Source: Ereboglobus luteus (GTDB taxonomy: Bacteria > Verrucomicrobiota > Verrucomicrobiia > Opitutales > Opitutaceae). From it: DNA of 64,000 bases. The notes beneath the pieces are model-generated. The model was not told the DNA's origin and ran no database searches. It was given only the letters and a program-made list of their open reading frames with translations. Each line of letters opens with the position of its first letter. The first letter of the stretch is position 1. The stretch is taken from assembly GCF_003096195.1 (NCBI RefSeq), contig NZ_CP023004.1, positions 3,080,501 through 3,144,500 of the forward strand, in the 5' to 3' direction. Positions 1-7,620 of this stretch are shown here, piece after piece. A program made the position numbers and the translations under genes.

Positions 1-627
1 GCCGATGAGTCGCGGGGCGCGGCTGCCGGCGGGGAGGAGCGAGCGGTGGCAGAGGATGGCGGCGACGGCTCCGGAGCCGATGGTGAGGTTGGCGAAATAG
101 GGTTTGATTTCGTTGCGGTTGAGCGGCGCGGTGGTGAGGTGCGCGAGGGTTTGCTCGATGAGGGGGCGTCCGTTTTCGCCGGAGACGATCATGCCGGCGC
201 CGATCTGGCCGGATTCGATGAGACCGGCGAGGATGACCATGCTGTTGAGAAAACCGAGGCAGGCGTTGGAGACGTCGAAGATTTGCGCGCGGGCGGCGAG
301 GCCGATTTTGCGGTGGGCGAAGGAGGCGGTGGCGGGTTCGAGCATGTCGCGGCAAACGGCGGCGTGCGTGAACATTTCGATTTGCTCGGCGCGGAGGGAG
401 GATTTGGCGAGCACGGCGCGTCCGGCGGCGGCGCTGGCGTCGGATGCGCGCGTGTGCGCGGGCCAGTGGCGGCGCTCGCGAATGCCGGTCATGAGTTCGA
501 GGCGGCCGAAGGGCAGGCGCAGGCGTTCGTAGAGCGGGCGGAGTTGTTCCTCGATCGCGGCGGATGTCCAGACTTCGTCTGGCAGCGCGATGGCGAGGGA
601 TTCGATGTGGGTGTTTGCGAAAATCAT
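1..627 (-). CDS. 3-oxoacyl-ACP synthase III / OleA-like thiolase-fold enzyme (partial)
   Basis: The frame is open from an ATG at 627 to the left window edge, so this is the N-terminal 209 residues of a longer protein; family members are about 330-350 residues. The segment DVSNACLGF carries the catalytic Cys of the FabH/OleA group, and LMTGIRERR is the usual N-terminal signature. OleA and FabH enzymes make a Claisen condensation between acyl thioesters. The N-terminal region, with a '[17 protein letters not shown]' stretch, looks more like OleA than housekeeping FabH, but that is from memory and not tested. It is followed on the same strand by FabI and a FabZ-like dehydratase, which points to fatty-acyl chain synthesis. 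No good Shine-Dalgarno site is visible before the ATG; no other in-frame start lies nearby. Confidence 0.8.
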   Translation of the reverse strand, partial: MIFANTHIESLAIALPDEVWTSAAIEEQLRPLYERLRLPFGRLELMTGIRERRHWPAHTRASDASAAAGRAVLAKSSLRAEQIEMFTHAAVCRDMLEPATASFAHRKIGLAARAQIFDVSNACLGFLNSMVILAGLIESGQIGAGMIVSGENGRPLIEQTLAHLTTAPLNRNEIKPYFANLTIGSGAVAAILCHRSLLPAGSRAPRLIG

Positions 628-656
628 GAATGGGTGGCGGAGTGTGCGAGCGCTAG

Positions 657-825
657 AAATTCCAAATTTCAGTGATCAAATTCCAATAGAATTCCAGATT
701 CCAGTATTTAAATTCCAAGAGGCGAGGCTGCGCCTCGTCCGGCGTCGGGACGCCGCCGCTCCTTGTGCAGGCGCGAGTTTGGTGCGATTTGTTTTTTGGA
801 ATTTGATCACTGGAATTTGGAATTT
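657..825. repeat. Long inverted repeat around a dispersed GC-rich core
   Basis: A 30-nt left arm (657-686) matches the reverse complement of 796-825 at 29 of 30 positions. The arms are built from repeated AATTCCAA-type words. Between them lies a 53-nt GC-rich unit (721-773) that recurs inverted at 6412-6464. The right arm encodes the last residues and stop of fabI. It sits between two same-strand genes, so it could fold in the transcript. Confidence 0.85.
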
Positions 826-1664
826 CCACCGGCGCCAACCGGTGGCTCGGGTCGCATTGCGAGTTTGATGATTTCGGCGTCGTAGAAGTTGCCGCCAAGG
901 CCGGCGTCGATGGTGAGCGTGGTGGCGTTGATGCCGCTGGCTCGCGGGCTGAGCAGGAAGACGGCGGAGTCGGCGACTTCCTGCGTGGCGAGGTTGCGTT
1001 TGCGGAGGGTGAGTTTTTCGGAGTAGAGGTAGCTTTCGATGTAGCCGGGGATGCCGGCGGAGGCGCTGGTTTTGAGCGGGCCGGCGCCGACGATGTTGAA
1101 GCGCACTTCGCGCGTGGCGGGATCGGCGGAGAAGGATTTGGCAAGGAAGCGCGAGGCGGATTCGAGCGAGGCCTTGATCGGGCCCATGTAGCCGTAGTTG
1201 TCGGGCGTGACGAGGAGCGACGAGATGCCGATGGTGACGACGGAGGCGTCGGACGCGAGGTGCTGTTTGAAGGCGCGGGCGATTTCGACGAGCGAGAAGG
1301 CGGAGATGGTCACGGCCTGGAGGAAGTCGGCGCGCTTGGTTTCGTCGAAGGGTTTCAGGCCCTCGGAGTAATTGGCGAAGGCGATGGAGTGGACGATGCC
1401 GTGTATGGGCGCGTGTCCGGCGGCGGCGATTTCGGCGGCGAGGCGCGCGGGCGCGCCTTCGTGTTCGACGTCGCAGATGAAAACGGGTTTTCCGGCGAGA
1501 AGGGTTTCGAGGGATTTTTTGCGCGCCTCGGAGCGGACGCTGTAAATGACACGCGCGCCTTGTTCCTCAAGCGTGCGCGCGATGTGCCACGCGACGCTTT
1601 TGCGATTGGCGACGCCGAAGACGACAAATGTTTTTCCGGCGATTTGGAGGAAGTCGGTGCTCAT
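807..1664 (-). CDS. fabI: Enoyl-ACP reductase (FabI type)
   Basis: A 285-residue short-chain dehydrogenase-like protein that would reduce trans-2-enoyl-ACP with NAD(P)H in the last step of each fatty acid elongation cycle, in the cytoplasm. The N-terminal GVANRKSVAWHIA is the FabI variant of the nucleotide-binding loop. The catalytic pair is visible as Tyr157-x6-Lys164 in NYGYMGPIK, with the Met between them that is typical of FabI. VRFNIVGAGPLKT matches the substrate-loop region. It starts at an ATG at 1664. The last residues (GGNSKFQ) are encoded by the intergenic inverted repeat, so the C-terminus seems to run into repeat DNA. It lies between a FabZ-like dehydratase and a FabH/OleA-like synthase on the same strand. 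Confidence 0.93.
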   Translation of the reverse strand: MSTDFLQIAGKTFVVFGVANRKSVAWHIARTLEEQGARVIYSVRSEARKKSLETLLAGKPVFICDVEHEGAPARLAAEIAAAGHAPIHGIVHSIAFANYSEGLKPFDETKRADFLQAVTISAFSLVEIARAFKQHLASDASVVTIGISSLLVTPDNYGYMGPIKASLESASRFLAKSFSADPATREVRFNIVGAGPLKTSASAGIPGYIESYLYSEKLTLRKRNLATQEVADSAVFLLSPRASGINATTLTIDAGLGGNFYDAEIIKLAMRPEPPVGAGGNSKFQ

Positions 1665-1693
1665 GTTGTTTCAGTTTTTCCGATTTCAGCCCT

Positions 1694-2170
1694 TCAGTCC
1701 TTTAGCCCTTCAGCCTTTCCTGTTTGGCCTTCGGGTGTTTTCCAGACGACGGAATAATCGACGTTCATGACGCGCGTGCCGTCGGGTTTTTTGATTGAGC
1801 CGGTCATCATGGTGAAGCCGCCGAGGGTTTCTTTTTTCCTCACGTCGATGACGATGGTGTCACCGGGATAAACGGGGGTGCGGAAGCGCACGTCGTTTAT
1901 TTTGGCGAGGAGCGGCACGCCTTCGCCGGGTTTGGCGCCCGCGGCCTGCGCCTGGCGGGCCATGTAGAGCGCGCCGGTTTGGAAGACGGCCTCGCAGAGC
2001 AGCACGCCGGGCGTGATGGGCGCGCCGGGATAGTGGCCGCGATAAAAATCCTCGTCGGCGCGCCATGTGCGGCGGGCGGTGAGTCCGTCGGCGGTTTCGG
2101 CGACGATTTCGTCCACAAACAAAAACGGCGGGCGGTGCGGTATGAGTTCTGTGACTGCTTGCGTTGACAT
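1694..2170 (-). CDS. FabZ-like 3-hydroxyacyl-ACP dehydratase
   Basis: A hot-dog-fold dehydratase of 158 residues if started at the ATG at 2170; an upstream TTG at 2212 would add 14 unlikely residues. LIPHRPPFLFVDEI is the family opening, and GHYPGAPITPGVLLCEA carries the catalytic His and the Glu of the FabZ active site. It would dehydrate 3-hydroxyacyl-ACP and sits first in a same-strand run with FabI and a FabH/OleA-like enzyme. It could also be a FabA-like or specialised dehydratase. The C-terminal GKAEGLKD is encoded by CTGAAGG-type repeat words, another case of repeat DNA forming a protein end. The DUF971 gene starts divergently 31 nt away. Confidence 0.85.
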   Translation of the reverse strand: MSTQAVTELIPHRPPFLFVDEIVAETADGLTARRTWRADEDFYRGHYPGAPITPGVLLCEAVFQTGALYMARQAQAAGAKPGEGVPLLAKINDVRFRTPVYPGDTIVIDVRKKETLGGFTMMTGSIKKPDGTRVMNVDYSVVWKTPEGQTGKAEGLKD

Positions 2171-2201
2171 TGGTAAAAGGAGAATGAGAAGGGGCGTTTT
2201 G

Positions 2202-2564
2202 ATGCGAGGCAAGAATCCGTTCTTTCACAAATGCGCAAAGTTGCCTACAAACACCGTTTTAATTTTGAAGACGCCGCGGAACATCCAGCTCATCGGAACC
2301 GAAGTCGCCATCGCGTGGGACGATGGCAGCGAGTCGTATTTTCAGGGCGAAAAGCTTCGCGCGGCGTCCCCGAGCGCCGAGACGCGCGGCGAAAAGGACA
2401 TCCTCGGCAATCAATACGGCGGGGACGGCCCGAGGGAGTTTCCGGGCGTGACGGTCGTCGGCTGGGCGCGCGTGGGCGATTACGCGCTGCGTTTCGATTT
2501 CAGCGATGGACATAATTCCGGCATTTACAGCTACGAATACTTGCTCGAACTTGCCGGTCGATAA
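2202..2564 (+). CDS. DUF971 domain protein (gamma-butyrobetaine hydroxylase N-terminal-like)
   Basis: A 120-residue protein matching the DUF971 pattern from start to end: TPRNIQLIGTEVAIAWDDGSE, then a central region, then YALRFDFSDGHNSGIYSYEYL. Such stand-alone domains are widespread, often lie beside Fe-S or metal-cluster genes, and have no settled role. The ATG at 2202 gives the usual family length. The frame stays open further upstream, but that part is antisense to the dehydratase gene and is not conserved-looking. It is followed after 34 nt by hisI. Confidence 0.8.
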   Translation: MRGKNPFFHKCAKLPTNTVLILKTPRNIQLIGTEVAIAWDDGSESYFQGEKLRAASPSAETRGEKDILGNQYGGDGPREFPGVTVVGWARVGDYALRFDFSDGHNSGIYSYEYLLELAGR

Positions 2565-2598
2565 ATCCAAAATCCTCAATCCAAAATTTCCACACACC

Positions 2599-3057
2599 AT
2601 GAACTATCCAGCACGCACCAATAATCAGGAGATCGAGCTTGGCTCGACGTTTCAGCCGAAGTTCGGCGAGGACGGCCTCATCCCTTGCATCACGCAGGAC
2701 ATCACCACGGGGCAGGTCCTTATGTTTGCCTTCATGAACGCCGAGTCGTTCGCGCACACGCTCAAGACGCGCAAGGCCACCTACTGGAGCCGCTCGCGCA
2801 AAAAACTTTGGGTGAAGGGAGAGGAGTCCGGCAATGTGCAATGGGTGAAGGAAATCTACACCGACTGCGACCAGGACGTCGTCCTCGTCAAGGTTGAGCA
2901 AACCGGCTCGGCCAACGCCTCCTGCCACAACGGCTACAAGAGCTGCTTCTACCGCAAGTTCGCCGACCTCGACACTGCCGCCGCCGGCACCGAATACAAA
3001 CTCGCGACAATCGCCGAACGCCTCTTCGACCCAGCGACGGTGTATAAGAAGAAGTAG
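2599..3057 (+). CDS. hisI: Phosphoribosyl-AMP cyclohydrolase
   Basis: A 152-residue enzyme for the third step of histidine biosynthesis, opening the purine ring of PR-AMP. The metal-binding run TDCDQD (Mg/Zn site Asp residues) and the Cys pair in ASCHNGYKSCFYR are intact. MFAFMNAES and TYWSRSRKKLWVKGEESGN are standard HisI segments. It has no fused HisE domain. The ATG at 2599 is chosen because the upstream in-frame sequence is AATCCAAAAT-type repeat DNA. No other his gene is in the window. Confidence 0.93.
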   Translation: MNYPARTNNQEIELGSTFQPKFGEDGLIPCITQDITTGQVLMFAFMNAESFAHTLKTRKATYWSRSRKKLWVKGEESGNVQWVKEIYTDCDQDVVLVKVEQTGSANASCHNGYKSCFYRKFADLDTAAAGTEYKLATIAERLFDPATVYKKK

Positions 3058-3145
3058 TGAGTAGCGGGTAGTGAGTAGCGAGTAGATAGGTCGGCTAAAT
3101 CACGCTTGCGTCCGGCTTCTACCCGCTACCCGCTACTCACTACTT
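3053..3145. repeat. Inverted repeat of GTAGTGA/GTAGCGG tandem words
   Basis: The left arm (3053-3086) is built of tandem GTAGTGA, GTAGCGG and GTAGCGA words. The right arm (3118-3145) carries the reverse complement of the same word set. The left arm begins at the hisI stop codon and the right arm ends 12 nt before the next gene. A hairpin acting as a terminator or spacer is possible. Confidence 0.8.
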
Positions 3146-3157
3146 TTCATTTCCGCC

Positions 3158-4090
3158 ATGTCCGCCACTTGGGATATTCTCAAAGTCATTTCCGATCCGA
3201 CTCGGGTGCGTCTGCTCGCGTTGCTGCAACACGAGGAACTCGCCGTCGCGGAAATGCAGGATATCCTCGGCATGGCGCAATCGCGCATCTCGTCGCAGCT
3301 CGCGATTTTGCGGCAGGCGGGGCTTGTCGCGGATCGCCGCGAGGGGAAGAAGTCGTTTTATTCGTCGGTCGCGCAAGCCGATCCCGCGCAAAACGCGCTC
3401 GTCAAGGCGGCGTGCAATGCCGCGGCGGGCGATCCCGCGCTTGTCGAGGATCGAGAAAATCTTGACCGCGTGCTCGCGCGCCGGCGCCAGCAATCCGAGG
3501 CGTATTTTAACCTCATCGCGGGCAAGCTCGGCAAAAACCATTGTCCAGGACGTTCGTGGGAGGCCATCGGGCATCTCGCGCTCCGTCTCACGCCCGCGAT
3601 CACGATTGCCGATCTCGGGGCGGGGGAGGGGTTGATTTCGCAACTCCTCGCGCGCCGCGCCGAACGCGTTTGGTGCATCGACAATTCGCCGCGCATGGTC
3701 GAGGTCGGCACCGAGCTCGCCAAGCGCAACAAGCTCGCCAACCTCGCCTACAAACTCGGCGACATCGAGGACGTGCCGCTGCCCGACAAGTCGGTCGATC
3801 TCGCGATTCTCAGCCAGGCGCTCCACCACGCGCAGCATCCGCAAAAAGCGGTCGGCGAAGCGTGGCGTATACTCCGCCCCGGCGGACGCCTTCTCGTGCT
3901 CGACCTGAAGGCGCACACGTTCGAAAAAGCGCGCGAACTTTACTCCGACGTTTGGCTCGGGTTTCAGGAAAACGTGTTGCACGGTTTTTTGAAAAAAGCG
4001 GGCTTTCAGCAAGTCGAGGTTTCTGTCGTCGCGCGCGAGCCGATGGAGCCGTTTTTCGAAACGCTCCTAGCGAGCGGAACGAAGGCCTGA
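3158..4090 (+). CDS. ArsR-family regulator fused to SAM-dependent methyltransferase
   Basis: A 310-residue two-domain protein. Residues about 1-90 form an ArsR-type winged helix (ISDPTRVRLLALLQ, then the recognition-helix region MAQSRISSQLAILRQAGLV). Residues about 140-300 form a class I methyltransferase with the SAM-binding motif IADLGAGEGLISQLL and the post-motif IDNSPRMVE. This fusion is common in bacteria and is often linked to SAM/SAH recycling genes; none of those is seen here. Substrate and target are unknown. Typical ArsR metal-binding Cys motifs are not evident, so it is unlikely to be a metal sensor. Confidence 0.85.
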   Translation: MSATWDILKVISDPTRVRLLALLQHEELAVAEMQDILGMAQSRISSQLAILRQAGLVADRREGKKSFYSSVAQADPAQNALVKAACNAAAGDPALVEDRENLDRVLARRRQQSEAYFNLIAGKLGKNHCPGRSWEAIGHLALRLTPAITIADLGAGEGLISQLLARRAERVWCIDNSPRMVEVGTELAKRNKLANLAYKLGDIEDVPLPDKSVDLAILSQALHHAQHPQKAVGEAWRILRPGGRLLVLDLKAHTFEKARELYSDVWLGFQENVLHGFLKKAGFQQVEVSVVAREPMEPFFETLLASGTKA

Positions 4091-4094
4091 CGCG

Positions 4095-4197
4095 CGTAGG
4101 GGCGCACCTTGCGTGCGCCCTCGTGTTTGCCCGCTTTGTGCAGGCGCGCGCAGGCAGATTTTCGCACGCGAGGGCGCACGCGAGGTGCGCCCCTACG
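4095..4197. repeat. GTAGGGGCG-type inverted repeat
   Basis: A 29-nt arm (4095-4123) pairs with 4169-4197 at 28 of 29 positions. The outer ends read CGTAGGGGCG and CGCCCCTACG. The same outer motif forms the palindrome at 28029-28058. The loop holds TTGTGCAGGCGCG, which resembles the end of the 53-nt unit at 721-773. It begins four bases after the stop codon of the ArsR-methyltransferase gene, so a terminator-like role is possible. Confidence 0.85.
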
Positions 4198-4307
4198 GCG
4201 TGTTTTTTCTGCAAATCCAACTTGCGCGATGCGGCTCTGGTGAAACAATCATCCGTTTGTTCAGTCTTAGCACATTTTCAAACACACCCATCTCCACATC
4301 ACAGCTT

Positions 4308-5285
4308 ATGATTACCGGTCCCGTTTGGTCCAAGAAACTCCGCGAAGAAATTGGCAAGGCAGTCATCGGTCAGGAGGCCACCATCGAGCGGCTGCTCGTC
4401 GCCCTGCTCGCCAATGGCCACGTGCTTCTCGAGGGCATGCCCGGCCTCGCGAAAACCCTCCTCGTCAAATCGCTCGGCACCGCGCTCGGCGTGCAGTTTG
4501 AGCGCATCCAGTTCACGCCCGACCTTCTGCCGAGCGACGTCGTGGGCACGATGGTTTTCCAGCCGAAAACCGGCGAGTTCGTGTCGCACCGCGGCCCGAT
4601 CTTCGCGAACCTCGTCCTTGCCGACGAAATCAACCGAGCCCCCGCCAAGGTGCAAAGCGCGCTGCTTGAGGCCATGCAGGAGCGGCAGGTCACCATCGGC
4701 GGGCAAACCCATCCGCTCCCGAAGCCGTTTTTCGTGATGGCCACGCAAAACCCCGTCGAGCAGGAGGGCACTTATCCGCTTCCCGAGGCGCAAACCGACC
4801 GCTTCCTTTTCAAGCTCATCGTCGACTACCCGAGCAGCGACGAGGAATCGCAAATGATGCAGCGCTGGGGCCAGGTCACCAAGCAGCCCGAACTGCTTCC
4901 CGTTTCCAGCGGCGAGGAGCTCCTCTCGTTGCGCACGGAAGTGGACAAGGTGCACGTCGCGCCCGCGATGCAGGGCTACATGCTCGCGCTCGTTCGCGCC
5001 ACGCGCGCGCTGGCCGCCGATCCGTCCACGCAACTCGAGCCGAACGCCAGGCGCCATCTATCCTTCGGCGCCTCGCCCCGCGCCTCGCTCGCGCTCTACC
5101 AGGCTTCGCGCGCGCTCGCATGGATGCGCGGGCAGGATTTTGTCAGCCCGTCGCTCGTGCAAGACATCGCAACCGACGTCCTCCGCCACCGCATGGGGCT
5201 GACCTACGAGGCCGAGGCTGAAAACATAACCACCGACAAAGTCGTCGCCATGGTGCTTGACAAAACGCCGGTGCCTCGCCTCTGA
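4308..5285 (+). CDS. MoxR-family AAA+ ATPase
   Basis: A 325-residue AAA+ ATPase, the first gene of a moxR-DUF58-bat operon. The Walker A region reads EGMPGLAKTLL (the degenerate GxxGxxKT of MoxR). Walker B is LVLADEINRAPAK, followed by ALLEAMQERQVTIGG and sensor 1 ATQNPVEQEGTYPLPEAQ. MoxR proteins act as chaperone-like partners of VWA-domain proteins, and two such proteins are encoded downstream. The ATG at 4308 is preferred because the upstream open frame is inverted-repeat DNA. Confidence 0.93.
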   Translation: MITGPVWSKKLREEIGKAVIGQEATIERLLVALLANGHVLLEGMPGLAKTLLVKSLGTALGVQFERIQFTPDLLPSDVVGTMVFQPKTGEFVSHRGPIFANLVLADEINRAPAKVQSALLEAMQERQVTIGGQTHPLPKPFFVMATQNPVEQEGTYPLPEAQTDRFLFKLIVDYPSSDEESQMMQRWGQVTKQPELLPVSSGEELLSLRTEVDKVHVAPAMQGYMLALVRATRALAADPSTQLEPNARRHLSFGASPRASLALYQASRALAWMRGQDFVSPSLVQDIATDVLRHRMGLTYEAEAENITTDKVVAMVLDKTPVPRL

Positions 5286-5289
5286 CGAG

Positions 5290-5397
5290 GAAGAGTGAAG
5301 AGAAAAGGGTGAAGGGTGAAAGCACACCCGGGATTCTCTGGAATTACATCATCACTTTTCTGATTTTCACTCTTCATCTTTCACTATTCTCCCTTCC
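5290..5397. repeat. Inverted repeat of GTGAAGAGTGAA words
   Basis: The left arm (5290-5322) consists of GAAGAGTGAA and GGGTGAAG words. The right arm (5364-5397) is the complementary TTCACTCTTC/TTTCACTATTC series. It fills the gap between moxR and the DUF58 gene, inside what otherwise looks like one operon. Confidence 0.75.
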
Positions 5398-5402
5398 ATT
5401 CC

Positions 5403-6308
5403 ATGGCCCTCACGCCGCAAAATCTCCTTCCGGGAATTTCCAATCCGCTCGCGCTCCTGCGCAAGCTGGAGTGGCGCGTGCGCAATGCCGTCGAATCCAC
5501 GCTCGGCGGCATTTACCGCTCGGCGTTTCGCGGGCGCGGCATGGAGTTCGACCAAGTCGTGCGCTACGAATTCGGCGACGATATCCGCGACATCGACTGG
5601 AACGTCACCGCGCGCCTCGGCGAGCCCTACCGGAAAAAATTTGTCGAGGAGCGCGAGGTCACGCTGATCGTCGTTTTCGAGGACACGCCCAGCCTGCAAT
5701 TTGGCTCCGCGGGCATTTCCAAGCGCGAGGCGCTGCTCGAACTCGCCGGGCTCGTCATGCTCCTTGGCGCGGTCAACCGCGACCGCGTCGGCACCATTCA
5801 CGCCACGCCGCGCGGCTACACGCTTCACGAACCGGTGCGCGGACGCGGCCCCATCATGCATGCCGCCGCCGAACTTTTCGGCCAGCCCGCGCCCGACATC
5901 ACCGACGGCGCCACGACCGCCGCGATTCCGTGGCAGCTCCTCTCGCGCTCCGCGCCCAAGCACAGCATCATGATCTGGCTCGGCGATTTTGCCCCGCGCC
6001 CCGCGCCCGAGGGCTGGCCGATTTTTCAGCGCCGTTACCAAACGATGGGCTTTCGCATCGACGACCCGTGGGAGCGCGCGATGCCCGCCGGGGAGGGCTT
6101 CGCCGCCTACGATCCGGTGAGCGGACGCCTCGTGAACATCGGCGGCACCTCCGCCGAGCGCGCCGCGCACGCACGCTGGCGCGAATCGCGCGACACCGCA
6201 TGGCGCTCGCTTTTCCCCGACCAGTTCAGCCGCCTCCAAGTCGGCACCGACGAAAACCGCCTCGATGCGCTCGTCCGCTTTTTCCACCGGAGAATGAGCG
6301 CGCGCTGA
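5403..6308 (+). CDS. DUF58 domain protein of the bat operon
   Basis: A 301-residue DUF58 protein. The hallmark FRGRGMEFDQVVRYEFGDD followed by DIDWNVTARLGEPYRKKF is present at about residues 40-80. DUF58 proteins accompany MoxR ATPases and VWA proteins in almost all bat operons; their exact role is unknown. Family members often have N-terminal membrane helices, but this one starts directly with the soluble part. It starts at an ATG five bases after the repeat. Confidence 0.88.
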   Translation: MALTPQNLLPGISNPLALLRKLEWRVRNAVESTLGGIYRSAFRGRGMEFDQVVRYEFGDDIRDIDWNVTARLGEPYRKKFVEEREVTLIVVFEDTPSLQFGSAGISKREALLELAGLVMLLGAVNRDRVGTIHATPRGYTLHEPVRGRGPIMHAAAELFGQPAPDITDGATTAAIPWQLLSRSAPKHSIMIWLGDFAPRPAPEGWPIFQRRYQTMGFRIDDPWERAMPAGEGFAAYDPVSGRLVNIGGTSAERAAHARWRESRDTAWRSLFPDQFSRLQVGTDENRLDALVRFFHRRMSAR

Positions 6309-6320
6309 CGCGCGCGCAAA

Positions 6321-6516
6321 AATCTCAAATCCCAAAATCCCAAATTCCCAAATTCCAAATAAATTTCAAAAATCTCAAATGACCAAATCTCAAAACAGAC
6401 ATTCGAATGCACGCCTGCGCAAGGAGGGGCGGCGTCCCGCCGCCCGACGAGGCGAAGCCTCGCCCGTTGGGATTTTGAGATTTTGGGATTTGAGATTTAT
6501 TTGGAATTTGGGATTT
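6321..6516. repeat. Inverted repeat of AATCCCAAA words around the dispersed core
   Basis: The left arm (about 6321-6382) is tandem AATCTCAAAT, CCCAAAATC and CCCAAATTC words. The right arm (about 6468-6516) is the complementary TTGGGATTT/TTGAGATTT series. The 53-nt core at 6412-6464 is the inverted copy of 721-773: 34 of the first 37 positions match, then 14 of 16. It lies between the DUF58 gene and batA. Confidence 0.85.
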
Positions 6517-6561
6517 CGGAATTTGGAATTCCTCCCACAGGAGGGCACCTCATAACCACTG

Positions 6562-7620
6562 ATGTTTGACGGCACCTACATCTTCAAAGACCCGCTCTGG
6601 TTTCTCGCGCTGCTCGCCATCCCCGCGATCATGTGGCTGCGCTCGCGCCGCACCGTTCCCGTGTTGATCGTTCCGTTTGCCGCCGCCTGGCATCGCGCGT
6701 CGCTCACCGGCCCCTCGCGCTGGCCCGTCATTTTCGCCTCGCTCGGAATCGTCCTCATCACCATCGCGCTCGCGCGTCCGCAAAAAGTCGAGGACAAGCG
6801 CGAAGTCCATACGAAAGGCTACGACCTCATGCTTGCCATCGACCTTTCCAGCTCGATGCTCTCCGAGGATTTTTCCGAGGGCAGCACGCCCATCAACCGC
6901 CTTCAGGCGATCAAGCCTGTCATCAAAGCCTTCATCAACGACCGCCCCAGCGATCGCATCGGCGTCGTTCTTTTCGGCGGGCGCGCCTACACGCTTGCGC
7001 CTCTCACTTTCGACCACGACTGGCTCGCGCGCCAGATCGAGCAAATCAAAATCGGCCTCGTCGAGGATCGAACGGCAATCGGCGACGGACTCGGGCTTGC
7101 ACTCTCGCGTCTCGATCAACGGGATCGCACCGAGGATGGCAGCAAGCGCAAAGGCGCATTCGTCATCCTTCTCACTGACGGCGCAAACAACGAAGGCATG
7201 CTCTCTCCGCGACAGGCCACCGAAATCGCCAAGGAGCGAAACATCCCCGTCTATACCATTGGCGCCGGGCGCGAGGGCTGGGTGCCGTTTCCCAGGTTTG
7301 ACAACAATGGCAATCGCATTGGCGCGCGCCGCACCATCAGCGATCTCGACGAGGAAACGCTGCGCACCATCGCGCGCGAAACCGGCGGCCTCTATTTTCG
7401 CGCCCGTGACAACAACACCATCAAGTCCGCGTTCGCCGCCATCGACCGCGCGCAAAAAATCGAGTTTCAAGCCAAGTCCTACCTCGTCACCACCGAATAT
7501 TTCCACTGGTTCGCCATTCCCGGCGGCGCGCTCTTTTTGCTCGCCGCATTGTTCACGCGCCTGAATACGCGCGCTTCATTCCGCACTCCGAGTTCCGAAC
7601 TCCGCACTTCCACCCAATGA
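6562..7620 (+). CDS. batA: VWA-domain membrane protein BatA
   Basis: A 352-residue inner-membrane protein. Two N-terminal hydrophobic segments (about residues 10-28 and 55-72) are followed by a von Willebrand A domain with the MIDAS motif AIDLSSSM and a later LLTDGANNEG segment. A C-terminal membrane helix lies at about 315-335. Bat genes were linked to aerotolerance in Bacteroides and to stress resistance in other bacteria; the molecular role is still unclear. The C-terminal RTPSSELRTSTQ is encoded by tandem 'CCGAGTTCCGAACTCC' words, so the tail is repeat-derived. Its stop overlaps the batB start as ATGA. Confidence 0.9.
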   Translation: MFDGTYIFKDPLWFLALLAIPAIMWLRSRRTVPVLIVPFAAAWHRASLTGPSRWPVIFASLGIVLITIALARPQKVEDKREVHTKGYDLMLAIDLSSSMLSEDFSEGSTPINRLQAIKPVIKAFINDRPSDRIGVVLFGGRAYTLAPLTFDHDWLARQIEQIKIGLVEDRTAIGDGLGLALSRLDQRDRTEDGSKRKGAFVILLTDGANNEGMLSPRQATEIAKERNIPVYTIGAGREGWVPFPRFDNNGNRIGARRTISDLDEETLRTIARETGGLYFRARDNNTIKSAFAAIDRAQKIEFQAKSYLVTTEYFHWFAIPGGALFLLAALFTRLNTRASFRTPSSELRTSTQ

